Part shown: piece after piece, positions 26,188-35,131 of the stretch
Layout of the letters: every line of letters starts with the position of its first letter
Numbering within the stretch: the stretch's first letter is position 1
From: Methyloversatilis discipulorum
Lineage (GTDB): Bacteria; Pseudomonadota; Gammaproteobacteria; Burkholderiales; Rhodocyclaceae
Direction: 5' to 3'
NCBI RefSeq assembly: GCF_018780585.1
Contig: NZ_JADMJL010000019.1
Span: 116,780-180,779, forward strand
Length of the DNA stretch: 64,000 nucleotides
Made by a program: the position numbers and the translations under genes
The notes under the pieces: model-generated
What the model was told of the DNA's origin: nothing
What the model saw: only the letters and a program-made list of their open reading frames with translations
Database searches by the model: none

Positions 26188-28877
26188 GCCGGGCGCAGCA
26201 GCAGTTCGCCATTCACCAGCGAACTGTCCTCGGGATCGCGGTTGATGTGGAAGCCCAGGCTCTGCACGAACCGCAGCATGCGTTCGTTGTTGGCGAGGAA
26301 GACGCCTTCCATCACCTTGAGGCCGCGCTCGCGCGCCGCTTCGATCAGCAGATTCATCATGATGCGGGCCAGGCCCTGACGCTGCCATGCGTCGGCGATC
26401 ACGATGGCGAATTCGCAGGTTTCGCCGTCGGGATTCACCACGTAGCGACAGACCCCCAGCTGTTCCTCGGTTTCGCCCTCGCTGACCGCGACCAGCGCCA
26501 TTTCGCGGTCGTAGTCGATCTGCGTGAGACGCGCCAGCAATTGCGGCGGCAGTTCCTTGATCGTGCTCATGAAGCGCAGGTAGCGCGTTTCCGCCGACAG
26601 CTCGCGCACGAACTTGGCTTCGCGATCAGCGTCTTCCGGCCGGATCGGGCGGATGATGGCGCGCGTGCCGTTGGGCAGGTTCACCACGTGCTCAAGCCGT
26701 GCCGGATACGGGTGGATGGCCATGTGCGAATAGGGCGTGGCCGTCGGCTGCACGTCGGCGAGGATGATGCGGGCGTCCACCGCCACGCAGCCGCTTTCGT
26801 CGACCAGCAGCGGATTGATGTCCATCTCGCGTATCCACGGCAGCTCGCACACCATTTCCGACACGCGGATCAGCACCCGTTCCAGCGCTTCCATGTCGAT
26901 CGCGGGCATGCCGCGGAACTCACCCAGCATGGCCGACACGCGGGTGCGCTGGATGGCGTCGCGCGCCAGTTCCACGTTGATCGGCGGCAGCGTGACCGCA
27001 CGGTCGCGCAGCACTTCGACCCGTGTACCGCCATGCCCGAAGCTGATGACCGGCCCGAACACGTCGTCATGCACCACGCCGACGAACAGCTCGCGCGCAT
27101 TGCGCTTGTTCACCATCGGCTCGATCGACACGCCGCGCAGGCGGGCGTCCGGCTTGCGGCGGCCGACTTCGGCCATCAGTTCCTGCCAGCAGTCGCGTAC
27201 CGAACGCAGGTTGTCGACGTGCAGCCGCACGCCGCCGACGTCGCTCTTGTGCGTGATGTCGGGTGAATCGATCTTCATCGCCACCGGCAGGCCCATCTCC
27301 TCGGCGTACACCATGGCCTCGGTAGCGCTGCGCGCGACCACGGTCTGCGCGATCGGTATCCGGAAGGCGGCCAGCAGTGCCTTCGATTCCATCTCGGTCA
27401 GCACGGTGCGCCGCTCGGACAGCGCGGTTTCGATCACCAGCCGGGCCGATTCCACCGACGGCGGATCGAGATCCTGCGCCAGCGAGGCGGGTGCGTGGCG
27501 CAGCAGCTGCTGGTTGCGGTAGTAGGACGAGATGTGGTGGAACAGTTCGACCGCCGGCTCGGGCGAGCGGAAGGTCGGGATGTGCGCGGCCTCGAACAGT
27601 GAGCGCGCGGCACGCACCTGATCGCAGCCCATCCAGCAGGTCATCAGCGGCTTGTTGGCGGTCTTGGCGATATCGATCACCGCCTCGGCCACCGCGGTCG
27701 GATGCGTCATCGCCTGCGGCGTCAGCAGCGTGAGCACGCCATCGACACCGGGGTCGGCCAGTACCGCTTCCAGCGCGGCGCGGTAGCGCGCATCGTCGGC
27801 GTCGCCGATCAGGTCGATCGGGTTGGCGTGCGACCAGGTCGGCGGCAGCGCGCTGTTGAGCGCTTCCAGCGTTTCCGGTGCCAGCTGCGCCAGCGGAATG
27901 CCGAGGTCGGCTGCGCGGTCGGCGGCCATCACGCCCGGCCCACCGCCGTTGGTAACGACGGCCAGCCGCTTGCCGGCCGGCTTGAAGCCGGTGAACAGCG
28001 CGTTGGCGGCGGAAAACATCTGGCCCAGCGTCGACAGCCGCACGACGCCGGCGCGGCGCAGCGCGGCGTCGAACACGTCGTCGGCGCCCACCATGGCGCC
28101 GGTGTGCGAAGCGACCGCCTTGGTGCCGGCCGGATGACGGCCGACCTTGATCGCCAGCACCGGCTTGACGCGGGCGGCCGCGCGCACCGCGCTCATGAAG
28201 CGGCGTGCGTCGCGTATGCCCTCGATGTACATGAAAATGCTTTCCGTCTTCGGGTCGGCAATCATGTAGTCGAGGATTTCACCGAAATCGAGGTCGATCG
28301 AGGCGCCCAGCGACACGACGGTCGAGAAGCCGACGCCGTTCGACTGCGCCCAGTCGAGCAGTGCGGTGCACACGGCACCCGACTGCGAAATGAGGCCGAT
28401 GCTGCCCGCCTTGCCCGGCGAGCGTGCAAAAGTGGCGTTCAGGCCCAGCGACGGGCGCATCAGGCCCAGGCAGTTGGGGCCGATGATGCGAACGCCGTTG
28501 CGCTTGGCGGCGGAACGGGTGCGACGCACCAGTTCGGCGCCGGCCGGACCGGTTTCGGCGAAACCGGCGCTGATCACGATGGCCGCCTTGATGCCGGCGC
28601 GACCGCATTCGTCGATCAGGCCGGGCACCGTGCGCGCCGGCGTGCAGATGATGACGAGGTCGGGCCGCTTGCGCAGGTCGTCGATGCGCGCCAGGCAGGG
28701 CACGCCGAAGACCGCTTTGTGTTTCGGATTGATGGCGTGCAACTCGCCGCTGAACTGCGCGTCCAGCATGTTGCGGACGATGACTGCGCCGATCGAGTCC
28801 GGCCGCTCGCTGGCGCCGATGATGGCCACCGACTGCGGCTCGAACATGGATTTGAGATAGTGCTCGTACTGCATCAT
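26184..28877 (-). CDS. patZ: PatZ/Pka-type protein lysine acetyltransferase (acyl-CoA synthetase-GNAT)
   Basis: 897 residues, close to the length of E. coli PatZ. Order: CoA-binding domain (about 1-130, SVAIIGASERPDSIG), succinyl-CoA-ligase-like domains (to about 460, PNCLGLMRP, SQSGAVCTALLDWA), ATP-grasp (about 490-700, PVAMKIDSPDITHKSDVGGV) and a C-terminal GNAT domain (about 730-890, DAWQRQGLARIMMNLLIEAA). Such proteins acetylate and switch off enzymes such as acetyl-CoA synthetase. An inverted repeat lies in its promoter region, and tag is coupled downstream. Confidence 0.88.
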   Translation of the reverse strand: MMQYEHYLKSMFEPQSVAIIGASERPDSIGAVIVRNMLDAQFSGELHAINPKHKAVFGVPCLARIDDLRKRPDLVIICTPARTVPGLIDECGRAGIKAAIVISAGFAETGPAGAELVRRTRSAAKRNGVRIIGPNCLGLMRPSLGLNATFARSPGKAGSIGLISQSGAVCTALLDWAQSNGVGFSTVVSLGASIDLDFGEILDYMIADPKTESIFMYIEGIRDARRFMSAVRAAARVKPVLAIKVGRHPAGTKAVASHTGAMVGADDVFDAALRRAGVVRLSTLGQMFSAANALFTGFKPAGKRLAVVTNGGGPGVMAADRAADLGIPLAQLAPETLEALNSALPPTWSHANPIDLIGDADDARYRAALEAVLADPGVDGVLTLLTPQAMTHPTAVAEAVIDIAKTANKPLMTCWMGCDQVRAARSLFEAAHIPTFRSPEPAVELFHHISSYYRNQQLLRHAPASLAQDLDPPSVESARLVIETALSERRTVLTEMESKALLAAFRIPIAQTVVARSATEAMVYAEEMGLPVAMKIDSPDITHKSDVGGVRLHVDNLRSVRDCWQELMAEVGRRKPDARLRGVSIEPMVNKRNARELFVGVVHDDVFGPVISFGHGGTRVEVLRDRAVTLPPINVELARDAIQRTRVSAMLGEFRGMPAIDMEALERVLIRVSEMVCELPWIREMDINPLLVDESGCVAVDARIILADVQPTATPYSHMAIHPYPARLEHVVNLPNGTRAIIRPIRPEDADREAKFVRELSAETRYLRFMSTIKELPPQLLARLTQIDYDREMALVAVSEGETEEQLGVCRYVVNPDGETCEFAIVIADAWQRQGLARIMMNLLIEAARERGLKVMEGVFLANNERMLRFVQSLGFHINRDPEDSSLVNGELLLRPA

Positions 28878-28973
28878 GAACTCCCGTGTCTGGGAAGGCT
28901 TTCAGGCAGTGTGGGGTGTCCGCCCTGTGCGCTTCCGTGAGCAGTGCGCCCGTGCACGTTGGACCCCAGTATA

Positions 28974-28984
28974 TTGCATTGCAA
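28974..28984. promoter_or_regulatory. inverted repeat, possible operator of the patZ-like gene
   Basis: TTGCA-T-TGCAA, an 11-bp perfect inverted repeat inside the AT-rich patch TATTGCATTGCAACATA. It touches a TATACT-like -10 on the minus strand, about 100 bp upstream of the patZ-like ATG. A second, looser repeat, TGTGG-AAAT-CCACA, lies at 28998-29011. The cognate regulator is unknown. Confidence 0.4.
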
Positions 28985-29059
28985 CATAAATGCCGCTTGT
29001 GGAAATCCACACTTCGCGGCGAGTGTGGTGCGCAGCCTACATCCTTGCGCCGGCTGCCG

Positions 29060-30766
29060 TCAGTGAGTCGGGTCGGGCAGTGTGAAGTAGAAGCAGGCGC
29101 CCTTGTCCGGTGCGCCTTCTGCCCAGATGCGGCCGCCGTGGCGATTGACGATGCGCTGCACGGTGGCCAGACCGATGCCGGTGCCGCTGCGGTCCGATTG
29201 GTCGTGCAGCCGGTTGAAGGGCTTGAACAGCTGTGCCGCGTGCGCCATGTCGAAGCCGATGCCGTTGTCGCGGATGTGGAACACCACCTCGCGATTGCGC
29301 AGGCGGGCGTCGAACTCGATTTCCGCGGTCTCGCGGCCGGCGGTGAAGGTCCAGGCGTTGCGCAGCAGATGCTCCAGCAGCACGCGTGCCAGCATCGGGT
29401 CGACGCGCGCCATCAGATGCATGCCGATGGCCAGCTTGCCCTCGCGTTCCGGCGATTCCGCCCGCAGGTCGCGCATGATGGCGCGTGCCAGCGCCGACAG
29501 GTCGACCTCGGCGCGGCTGATCGGCGTGCGCGTGAGCCGGCCCAGTTCGAGCAGGTCGTCGATAAGCGTCGACAGCTTCTGCGAGGCGGCGCGGATGCGC
29601 GCGAGGTGGCTGTGCGCCTGCGCGTCCAGCTGGTCGCCATAGTCTTCCAGGATGATCTGCGAGAAGCCGTCGATGGCGCGCAACGGGTTGCGCAGGTCGT
29701 GCGATACCGAGTACGAGAAGGCCTCCAGTTCGCGGTTGGACGCCTCCAGCTCGGCGGTGCGTCGCTTCACGCGGCGCTCAAGCTCCGCATTCATGTCGTA
29801 CAGCGTTGCTTCGGCCTGTTTGCGCTGGGTGATGTCCTCGATGCTGCCGGACAGGCTTTCGAGCTTCCCGTGGCCGTCGAAACGGGCGCCGATGGCGATT
29901 TCCAGCCAGCGCGCCGACGCGCTGCCGGTGCCGGTGCGCACCTCGATCTGCATCGAATCGCGGCGGCCGTCGAGCATGGGCTCGAGCCGTGCCAGCAGAT
30001 AGCGTGCCTCGTCCTTGCTGAGCCAGCGCAGGATGCGCTGGCCGATGGCCTGGTTCACCGGCTGGCCGGTCAAGGTTTCCCAGGCGCGGTTCAGGTAGGT
30101 GAAGCGGCCGCGTGCGTCGATGCGGAAGATGACTTCGCGCAGGTGATTCACCATTTCGCGATGTCGCGTCTCGACCTCGCGCAGTGCCCGGGTCGACTGC
30201 ACGAAGGCGGTCTCGTCGCGGCCGGTGCCGCGATAGCCGCACAGCTGGCCGCTGCCGTCGGTGATCGGGCGCCCGCGCAGTTCGATGTGGCGCACCACGC
30301 CATCCGGCCGGTGCAGCACCAGATGAAGCTGCAGCGATTTGCCGCTCTGGAACTGGCGGTGACATTCCTCCCAGTCGCCGTGCACCGGCGACAGGGCGTT
30401 GATCTCCCACAGGCGACGGTTGCGCACGGCGCGCTGGTCGAGTGCGCTGGCCAGGTGGCCTTCGGCGCGCGAATACTGCAGCCGCAGCGCGGCGTCGGTT
30501 TCCCAGTGCCAGTCGGTGGCAAGGTCGGTGTAGTCGCGCAGGCGGGCGGCGTCGAGTCGGTGCTGCTCGACCTCCCGTGACAGCCGGTCCTGTTCGCGCA
30601 GCGCGAGCACGCCGATGCCGAGGCTGGCGGCCAGCACCGCGAGCCCGACCGGCAGCGACTCGGTGGCGGCGAGCGCGGCGGCGAGCAGGGCGAGCGGCAG
30701 TGCGCGCCACAGAAAGAATGTCCGTGCGCCACGGGTGGGCGGCGGGAGGTCCGGAGAGCGGAACAT
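29060..30766 (-). CDS. membrane PAS-domain sensor histidine kinase
   Basis: 568 residues. Two N-terminal hydrophobic helices are followed by two PAS/PAC modules (about 70-190 and 200-320, the second ending SGSIEDITQRKQAEA) and a coiled coil. The dimerisation box is FSYSVSHDLRNPLRAIDGF. The ATPase domain has LLEHLLRNAWTFTAG (N box), DNGIGFD (G1) and SGTGIGLATV (G2). The layout resembles bacteriophytochrome-type and light/redox kinases. Start ATG 30766 has AAGGA six bases upstream. No response regulator gene is adjacent. Confidence 0.9.
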   Translation of the reverse strand: MFRSPDLPPPTRGARTFFLWRALPLALLAAALAATESLPVGLAVLAASLGIGVLALREQDRLSREVEQHRLDAARLRDYTDLATDWHWETDAALRLQYSRAEGHLASALDQRAVRNRRLWEINALSPVHGDWEECHRQFQSGKSLQLHLVLHRPDGVVRHIELRGRPITDGSGQLCGYRGTGRDETAFVQSTRALREVETRHREMVNHLREVIFRIDARGRFTYLNRAWETLTGQPVNQAIGQRILRWLSKDEARYLLARLEPMLDGRRDSMQIEVRTGTGSASARWLEIAIGARFDGHGKLESLSGSIEDITQRKQAEATLYDMNAELERRVKRRTAELEASNRELEAFSYSVSHDLRNPLRAIDGFSQIILEDYGDQLDAQAHSHLARIRAASQKLSTLIDDLLELGRLTRTPISRAEVDLSALARAIMRDLRAESPEREGKLAIGMHLMARVDPMLARVLLEHLLRNAWTFTAGRETAEIEFDARLRNREVVFHIRDNGIGFDMAHAAQLFKPFNRLHDQSDRSGTGIGLATVQRIVNRHGGRIWAEGAPDKGACFYFTLPDPTH

Positions 30767-30768
30767 TA

Positions 30769-30796
30769 TTGTCCTTGGTATGCCCGGGATGATAAT
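30769..30796 (+). promoter_or_regulatory. possible promoter of the methyltransferase gene
   Basis: TTGTCC (30769-30774), a 16-bp spacer and GATAAT (30791-30796), about 40 bp before the ATG at 30836. It lies in the short divergent gap with the kinase gene. Confidence 0.4.
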
Positions 30797-30835
30797 GCGG
30801 CCCCTCGACACGAAAACCCGAATAAGGGCCCGCAG

Positions 30836-31387
30836 ATGGCATCTCATCCTCATTTTTCAATGCAGGACGCGTCGGACTGGGTGGTGCGCTTCGGCGCGCT
30901 GATCCCGCCCGGCGCCGACGTGCTCGACCTGGCCTGCGGCGGCGGTCGCCACGCGCGCTGGCTGGCCGGGCGCGACCTGAACGTGCTGGCGGCCGACCGC
31001 GACGCCGCGGCGCTGGCGGCGCTGGACGGGCAGCCGCGCATCCGCACGCTGTGCGCCGACCTCGAAGGCGGCGACTGGCCGTGGGGCGAAGCCTGCTTCG
31101 ATGCGGTGGTGGTGACCCGCTACCTGTTCCGGCCGCGGCTGGATCGTGTCGCCGCGCTGCTCAAGCCGGGCGGCCTGCTGATCTACGAAACCTTCATGGA
31201 CGGCAATGCGCGCTTCGGCAAGCCGTCGAACCCGGATTTCCTGCTGCGGCCGCATGAGCTGCTGGACTGGGTGCGCGGCTGGGGCAGCGTGATCGCTTTC
31301 GAACAGGGCGAGATCGCGCGTCCCGCGCCGGCGATGATTCAGCGCATCTGCGCGGTGCGCTCGGACGTGCTGCCGGTGCTGAACTGA
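30836..31387 (+). CDS. class I SAM-dependent methyltransferase
   Basis: 183 residues with a Rossmann-type SAM fold: VLDLACGGGRHARWLA (motif I), NVLAADRD (acidic ribose-binding residue), FDAVVVTRYLFRP and LLKPGGLLIYETF. It resembles the TehB/UbiE-like group of small methyltransferases; the substrate cannot be named. Its 3' end overlaps the convergent selU gene by 49 nt. Confidence 0.85.
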   Translation: MASHPHFSMQDASDWVVRFGALIPPGADVLDLACGGGRHARWLAGRDLNVLAADRDAAALAALDGQPRIRTLCADLEGGDWPWGEACFDAVVVTRYLFRPRLDRVAALLKPGGLLIYETFMDGNARFGKPSNPDFLLRPHELLDWVRGWGSVIAFEQGEIARPAPAMIQRICAVRSDVLPVLN

Positions 31388-32457
31388 GCCGAGGCGGCTG
31401 CGATCTGCCCGGCCAGACTATCGATGCCTGCATCGTCCAGCCGCTCGGCGACGACGGTCGGGGCATCGGTGTGGCGGCTGAAGTTGTTCGATTGCGAGCG
31501 GCGGTACAGCGGGTCGTAGTGCTGTTCGAGCAGGCCCGCAACCAGCTCGGCCCACTGCCCGGCGCGCGCGAGTGCGGACCAGGCCGCCACCGTTTCGCGG
31601 CCGCGCAGCTCGATCAGGCGCTCCAGCCGTTCGATCAGCGCTTCGGGATCCTGCGTCATGTAATCGTAGTCGCGCAGCAGGAATTCGGTCCGCGCTGCGG
31701 CGGGCACCTCGATGCGGATGCAGAGGGCGGCGCGCAGCCGTTCGATCAGTGCGTCCGGCACGGTGACCAGTCCGATGCGGCGGCTTTCCGCCTCGGCGAA
31801 CACCGGGCGCGCCGGGTCAAGTGCCGACAGCGCGTGCAGCAGGCGCGACTCGAACAGTTTCTGCGGTGGCTGGTCCACGCCGGGCTGGCGACCGAGCACC
31901 GAGCCCTTGTGCGCCGCCAGCGCCTCCAGATCCAGCACCTGTTCGCCGCGCGCTGCAAGGCGTTCGAGCACGCGGCTCTTCGCGCTGCCGGTCGGGCCGC
32001 TGACGACGCGGAAGTCGAAAGCTGCCGGGAGGGCTGCCAGCCGCGCCAGCACTTCGCGCCGGTAGGCCTTGTAGCCGCCTTCGAGCTGATGGGCGTCCCA
32101 GCCGACCTGGCGGAATATCGTGACGAAGGCGCCGCTGCGCTTGCCGCCGCGCCAGCAGTAGATCAGCGGCCGCCAGTCCGGTCCCTTGTCCTGGAAGCGC
32201 TCGAGCAGGTGACGGCCGATGTTGATCGCCACCAGCGCCGCGCCGCGACGCCGCGCGACGAAGGGCGACACCTGCTTGTACAGCGTGCCGATTTCCGCCC
32301 GCTGTTCATTGTCGAGCGCCGGGCAGTTGATGGCGCCCGGTACATGGTCGAGGGCGAATTCGGCCGGCGAACGGGTGTCGATGATGTCGTCGAAGCCATA
32401 CAGCTGGTCGACCTGGGCGATGCCGGCCGGGCGGCGCTGGCCGGAAGGGGCGTTCAT
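31339..32457 (-). CDS. selU: tRNA 2-selenouridine synthase
   Basis: 372 residues (MnmH/SelU). An N-terminal rhodanese domain carries the catalytic Cys101 in LIYCWRGGKRSG. A C-terminal P-loop domain has GPTGSAKS at 154-161. The enzyme replaces sulfur by selenium in the wobble 2-thiouridine of some tRNAs, via a geranylated intermediate, using selenophosphate made by SelD. selD is not in the window. It follows the tesA-like gene by 43 bp on the same strand and lies about 1.6 kb beyond the end of the ArsS operon. Confidence 0.93.
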   Translation of the reverse strand: MNAPSGQRRPAGIAQVDQLYGFDDIIDTRSPAEFALDHVPGAINCPALDNEQRAEIGTLYKQVSPFVARRRGAALVAINIGRHLLERFQDKGPDWRPLIYCWRGGKRSGAFVTIFRQVGWDAHQLEGGYKAYRREVLARLAALPAAFDFRVVSGPTGSAKSRVLERLAARGEQVLDLEALAAHKGSVLGRQPGVDQPPQKLFESRLLHALSALDPARPVFAEAESRRIGLVTVPDALIERLRAALCIRIEVPAAARTEFLLRDYDYMTQDPEALIERLERLIELRGRETVAAWSALARAGQWAELVAGLLEQHYDPLYRRSQSNNFSRHTDAPTVVAERLDDAGIDSLAGQIAAASAQFSTGSTSERTAQMR

Positions 32458-32500
32458 GCAGCGGGTGTCCTGTCTGTTCGTGATGTGCGCGGCGGCGTGC

Positions 32501-33124
32501 TCAGCGCCGCGCCAGCGGCTTGCCGAGCAGGGAACGCAGCGGCGTCCACACATTGTCCACGATGCGCGGCTGCGCCGCAGCAACCGGATGGATGCCGTCC
32601 GGCAGGAACTGCTGCGGATCGGTGGCGAAGCCGTCAAGCAGGAAGGGCAGCAGCGCCGAGCCGGTAGACTTTGCCACCTCGGAAAAGGTGGCGGCGAACT
32701 TTTGCGTGTAGTCGGGGCCGTAGTTCGGCGGCAGCTGCATGCCGGCGATCAGCACCTTGGCGCCGCCAGCCTGCGCCTTGCGCGTCATGCTTTCCAGGTT
32801 GTCGCGCATCGTTTTCAGCGACAGGCCGCGCAGGCCGTCGTTGGCACCCAGTGCGATGATGACGACGGCAGGCTTGTGTGCGGCCAGCGCGGCGTCGATG
32901 CGCGACAATCCGTTGGCGGTGGTGTCGCCGCTGGTGCTGGCATTGACCACCGCATGACCGTAACCGGACTGCTTCAGCCTGTCGCCGAGCAATACCGGCC
33001 AGGCTTCCTGCTGACGCAGGCCGTAGCCGGCAGACAGGCTGTCGCCGACCACCAGCACGGTCTGCGCGGCGACGGGCATGGCGGCGAACAACAGGACAAA
33101 CAGGGACCAGAAAAGCTTCTTCAT
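32501..33124 (-). CDS. tesA: SGNH-hydrolase, TesA/arylesterase family
   Basis: 207 residues. A signal peptide (MKKLFWSLFVLLFAAMPVAAQ) directs it to the periplasm. SGNH blocks are visible: VVGDSLSAGYG (nucleophile Ser), the Gly/Asn blocks GDTTANG and GANDGLRG, and DGIHPVA (Asp/His). TesA-type enzymes hydrolyse acyl thioesters and esters. The ATG at 33124 overlaps, on the opposite strand, the start codon of the ybbA-like gene. selU follows downstream. Confidence 0.9.
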   Translation of the reverse strand: MKKLFWSLFVLLFAAMPVAAQTVLVVGDSLSAGYGLRQQEAWPVLLGDRLKQSGYGHAVVNASTSGDTTANGLSRIDAALAAHKPAVVIIALGANDGLRGLSLKTMRDNLESMTRKAQAGGAKVLIAGMQLPPNYGPDYTQKFAATFSEVAKSTGSALLPFLLDGFATDPQQFLPDGIHPVAAAQPRIVDNVWTPLRSLLGKPLARR

Positions 33125-33812
33125 GCCTACAGACACTCCGCAATCAGGCCCGCTGCTCGAAGTCAGCGGGCTGGGAAAACAGGTCAGCAGCGGCAACGCA
33201 CCGCTGCAGATCCTTCAGGATATCGCCTTCGCGGTCGGGGCCGGCGAGGCGCTGGCCATCGTCGGCGCCAGCGGTTCGGGCAAATCGACGCTGCTCGGGC
33301 TGCTTGCCGGTCTTGACCTGCCGAGTAGCGGTTCGGTTCGCATCGCCGGCCAGGACATCTTCGCGCTCGACGAGGACGCACGGGCCGAATTGCGCGGTGA
33401 CAAGGTGGGCTTCGTGTTCCAGTCCTTCCAGCTGCTGCCGGCATTAACCGCGCTCGAAAACGTCATGCTGCCGCTGGAACTGGCCAATGCCGAGCGCGTG
33501 CGCGAGCGCTCGGTCGCGTTGCTCGAACGTGTCGGCCTCGGCAGCCGGCTGACCCATTATCCGCGCCAGCTGTCGGGCGGCGAACAGCAGCGCGTCGCAC
33601 TCGCGCGCGCCTTCGCGCCGGCGCCGCAGCTGCTGCTGGCCGACGAACCGACCGGCAATCTCGACGCGGCGACCGGCGCCTCCATCATCGACCTGATGTT
33701 CGAAATGAACGCCGAGCAGGGCACGACCCTGGTGCTGGTGACGCACGACGAGGCGCTGGCCGCCCGCTGCAGCCGGCGCATCCGGCTGGCTGCCGGCCGC
33801 ATGGCGGCGTAG
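33123..33812 (+). CDS. ABC transporter ATPase, YbbA/LolD type
   Basis: 229 residues with all ABC motifs: Walker A GASGSGKST, the Q-loop VFQSFQLLPALTALENV, signature LSGGEQQRVALARAF and Walker B LLLADEPTGNLD. It fits the YbbA/MacB/LolD group, whose ATPase normally pairs with an FtsX-like permease encoded next to it. No permease gene follows here. The divergent pairing with tesA is conserved in other proteobacteria. The start at 33123 shares bases with the tesA start codon. Confidence 0.88.
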   Translation: MPTDTPQSGPLLEVSGLGKQVSSGNAPLQILQDIAFAVGAGEALAIVGASGSGKSTLLGLLAGLDLPSSGSVRIAGQDIFALDEDARAELRGDKVGFVFQSFQLLPALTALENVMLPLELANAERVRERSVALLERVGLGSRLTHYPRQLSGGEQQRVALARAFAPAPQLLLADEPTGNLDAATGASIIDLMFEMNAEQGTTLVLVTHDEALAARCSRRIRLAAGRMAA

Positions 33813-33919
33813 CGGCCATAGGGTGCGGTTGCCGGCGGGCCGTTGACCGTGGCCGTGCGTGGAGTGCCGGAGCGGCCCGGGCCGCAGACTTCGATTCGGG
33901 TTGTTGTCGGGGTCAGCAG

Positions 33920-33996
33920 ATCCCTCCCACAGAACCCCGGCCGGGGCTTGGGCCTTGAATCGGGCGCATGCCCTGTGGGAGCGGCCTTGGCCGCGA
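33920..33996. repeat. REP-like palindromic element (paired)
   Basis: CTGTGGGAGCGGCCTTGGCC begins at 33973 and contains the hairpin GCGGCC-TT-GGCCGC (33981-33994), the layout of repetitive extragenic palindromes best known from Pseudomonas. The inverse of its head, CTCCCACAG, stands at 33924-33932, so two copies face each other (BIME-like). It fills the gap between the convergent ybbA-like and flavoprotein genes. Confidence 0.6.
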
Positions 33997-34033
33997 CGCA
34001 GCTTCGGCACACGCGCTGTGTCTCTGCTCTCGC

Positions 34034-35131
34034 TCAGCCCATGTCAGCCGCAATATCGGCCTGCGGATCGAAACGTCGCACGAAGCCGCGGTCTATCGCG
34101 TCTTTCCAGCGCCACACCCAGTCGCCCTTGAGCACCCAGCCGCCGCGGGTGGCGATGGCGTGGCGGCGGCCGCAGGCGAGCAGCATCAGCGCGTGCCGCT
34201 GCGCATGCCAGTCGAGCGGCGGCTGGCCGGCCAGCATGCGCGCGATGTTGGCCGCCAGTGGCGGCCCGGCGCGCACTGCATAGACACCGGACTTCGGTCG
34301 CGGCGAAGCAGTCAGCGTGGCGACGTCGCCGGCGGCGAACACTTCGGCGTGCGACGTCGACTGCAGCGTCGCGCCGACCTCGATAAAGCCGCGCGCGTCG
34401 AGCGCCAGCCCGCTGTCCCGCAGCCAGGCAGGTGCGGCGGCGCCGGTGGCGAGCACAGTGAAATCGCTGGCAATGGTGCGGCCGTCCGCCAGCTGGAGAG
34501 TATCGGCGTCGATCCGCGTGACCTCGGCACCGGTCACGACATCGATCCGCTGGCGCGCGAGCTCGGCGCCGACGCTGCGCTGCAGCCGCACACCCAGTCC
34601 GCCGAGCGGCGCCGTGCCGCGCTCGACCAGTGTGCAGCGCGCCGCAGGCCAGCGGTGATGCAAGGCCATTGTCACCTCGACGCCGGCTGCACCGCCGCCC
34701 AGCACGCTGACCGCGCGCGGCGTCACGACGGCGCAGCGCGCGAGCAGGTCGGCGATCGGCTTGACCGGGTGGGCGTGTTCGTCCGCGCCAGGAATGTCCG
34801 GGCGCTGCGGGGTCGAGCCGATGTCAATGGACAGCAGGTCGTAGTCGACCTCGCCACCGCTGGCCAATCTGATCCGGCGCCGCGCGCTGTCGATGCCGAT
34901 GGCGCGGTCCAGCGCGAGGTGGCAGCCTGCGCGCGCGGCCAGCGGGCGCAGGTCGATGCAGGCCTGACGCGAGGTGTAGTGACCGGCCAGTACGCCCGGC
35001 AGCATGCCGGAGTAGGGCGTCAGCGCGTCCGGTGTGATCAGCCGGATGTCGGCATCGGGCCGCTGTCGGGCGAAGGCTTCGAGCACGAAGAGGTGGGCGT
35101 GGCCACCGCCGAGCAGCACCAGCTTTGTCAT
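34034..35131 (-). CDS. FAD/NAD(P) oxidoreductase of the SelD-associated family
   Basis: 365 residues. The N-terminal dinucleotide motif LVLLGGGHAHLFVLEAFA and the text TPYSGMLPGVLAGHY are typical of the pyridine-nucleotide oxidoreductase that in many bacteria forms the N-terminal half of a fusion with SelD (TIGR03169 type). A second nucleotide site is VSVLGGGAAGVEVTMAL, and VFAAGDVATL closes the FAD fold. Here it stands alone with no SelD domain. It is the last gene of the ArsS-led operon; its ATG overlaps the DUF3047 stop (ATGA). Confidence 0.82.
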   Translation of the reverse strand: MTKLVLLGGGHAHLFVLEAFARQRPDADIRLITPDALTPYSGMLPGVLAGHYTSRQACIDLRPLAARAGCHLALDRAIGIDSARRRIRLASGGEVDYDLLSIDIGSTPQRPDIPGADEHAHPVKPIADLLARCAVVTPRAVSVLGGGAAGVEVTMALHHRWPAARCTLVERGTAPLGGLGVRLQRSVGAELARQRIDVVTGAEVTRIDADTLQLADGRTIASDFTVLATGAAAPAWLRDSGLALDARGFIEVGATLQSTSHAEVFAAGDVATLTASPRPKSGVYAVRAGPPLAANIARMLAGQPPLDWHAQRHALMLLACGRRHAIATRGGWVLKGDWVWRWKDAIDRGFVRRFDPQADIAADMG

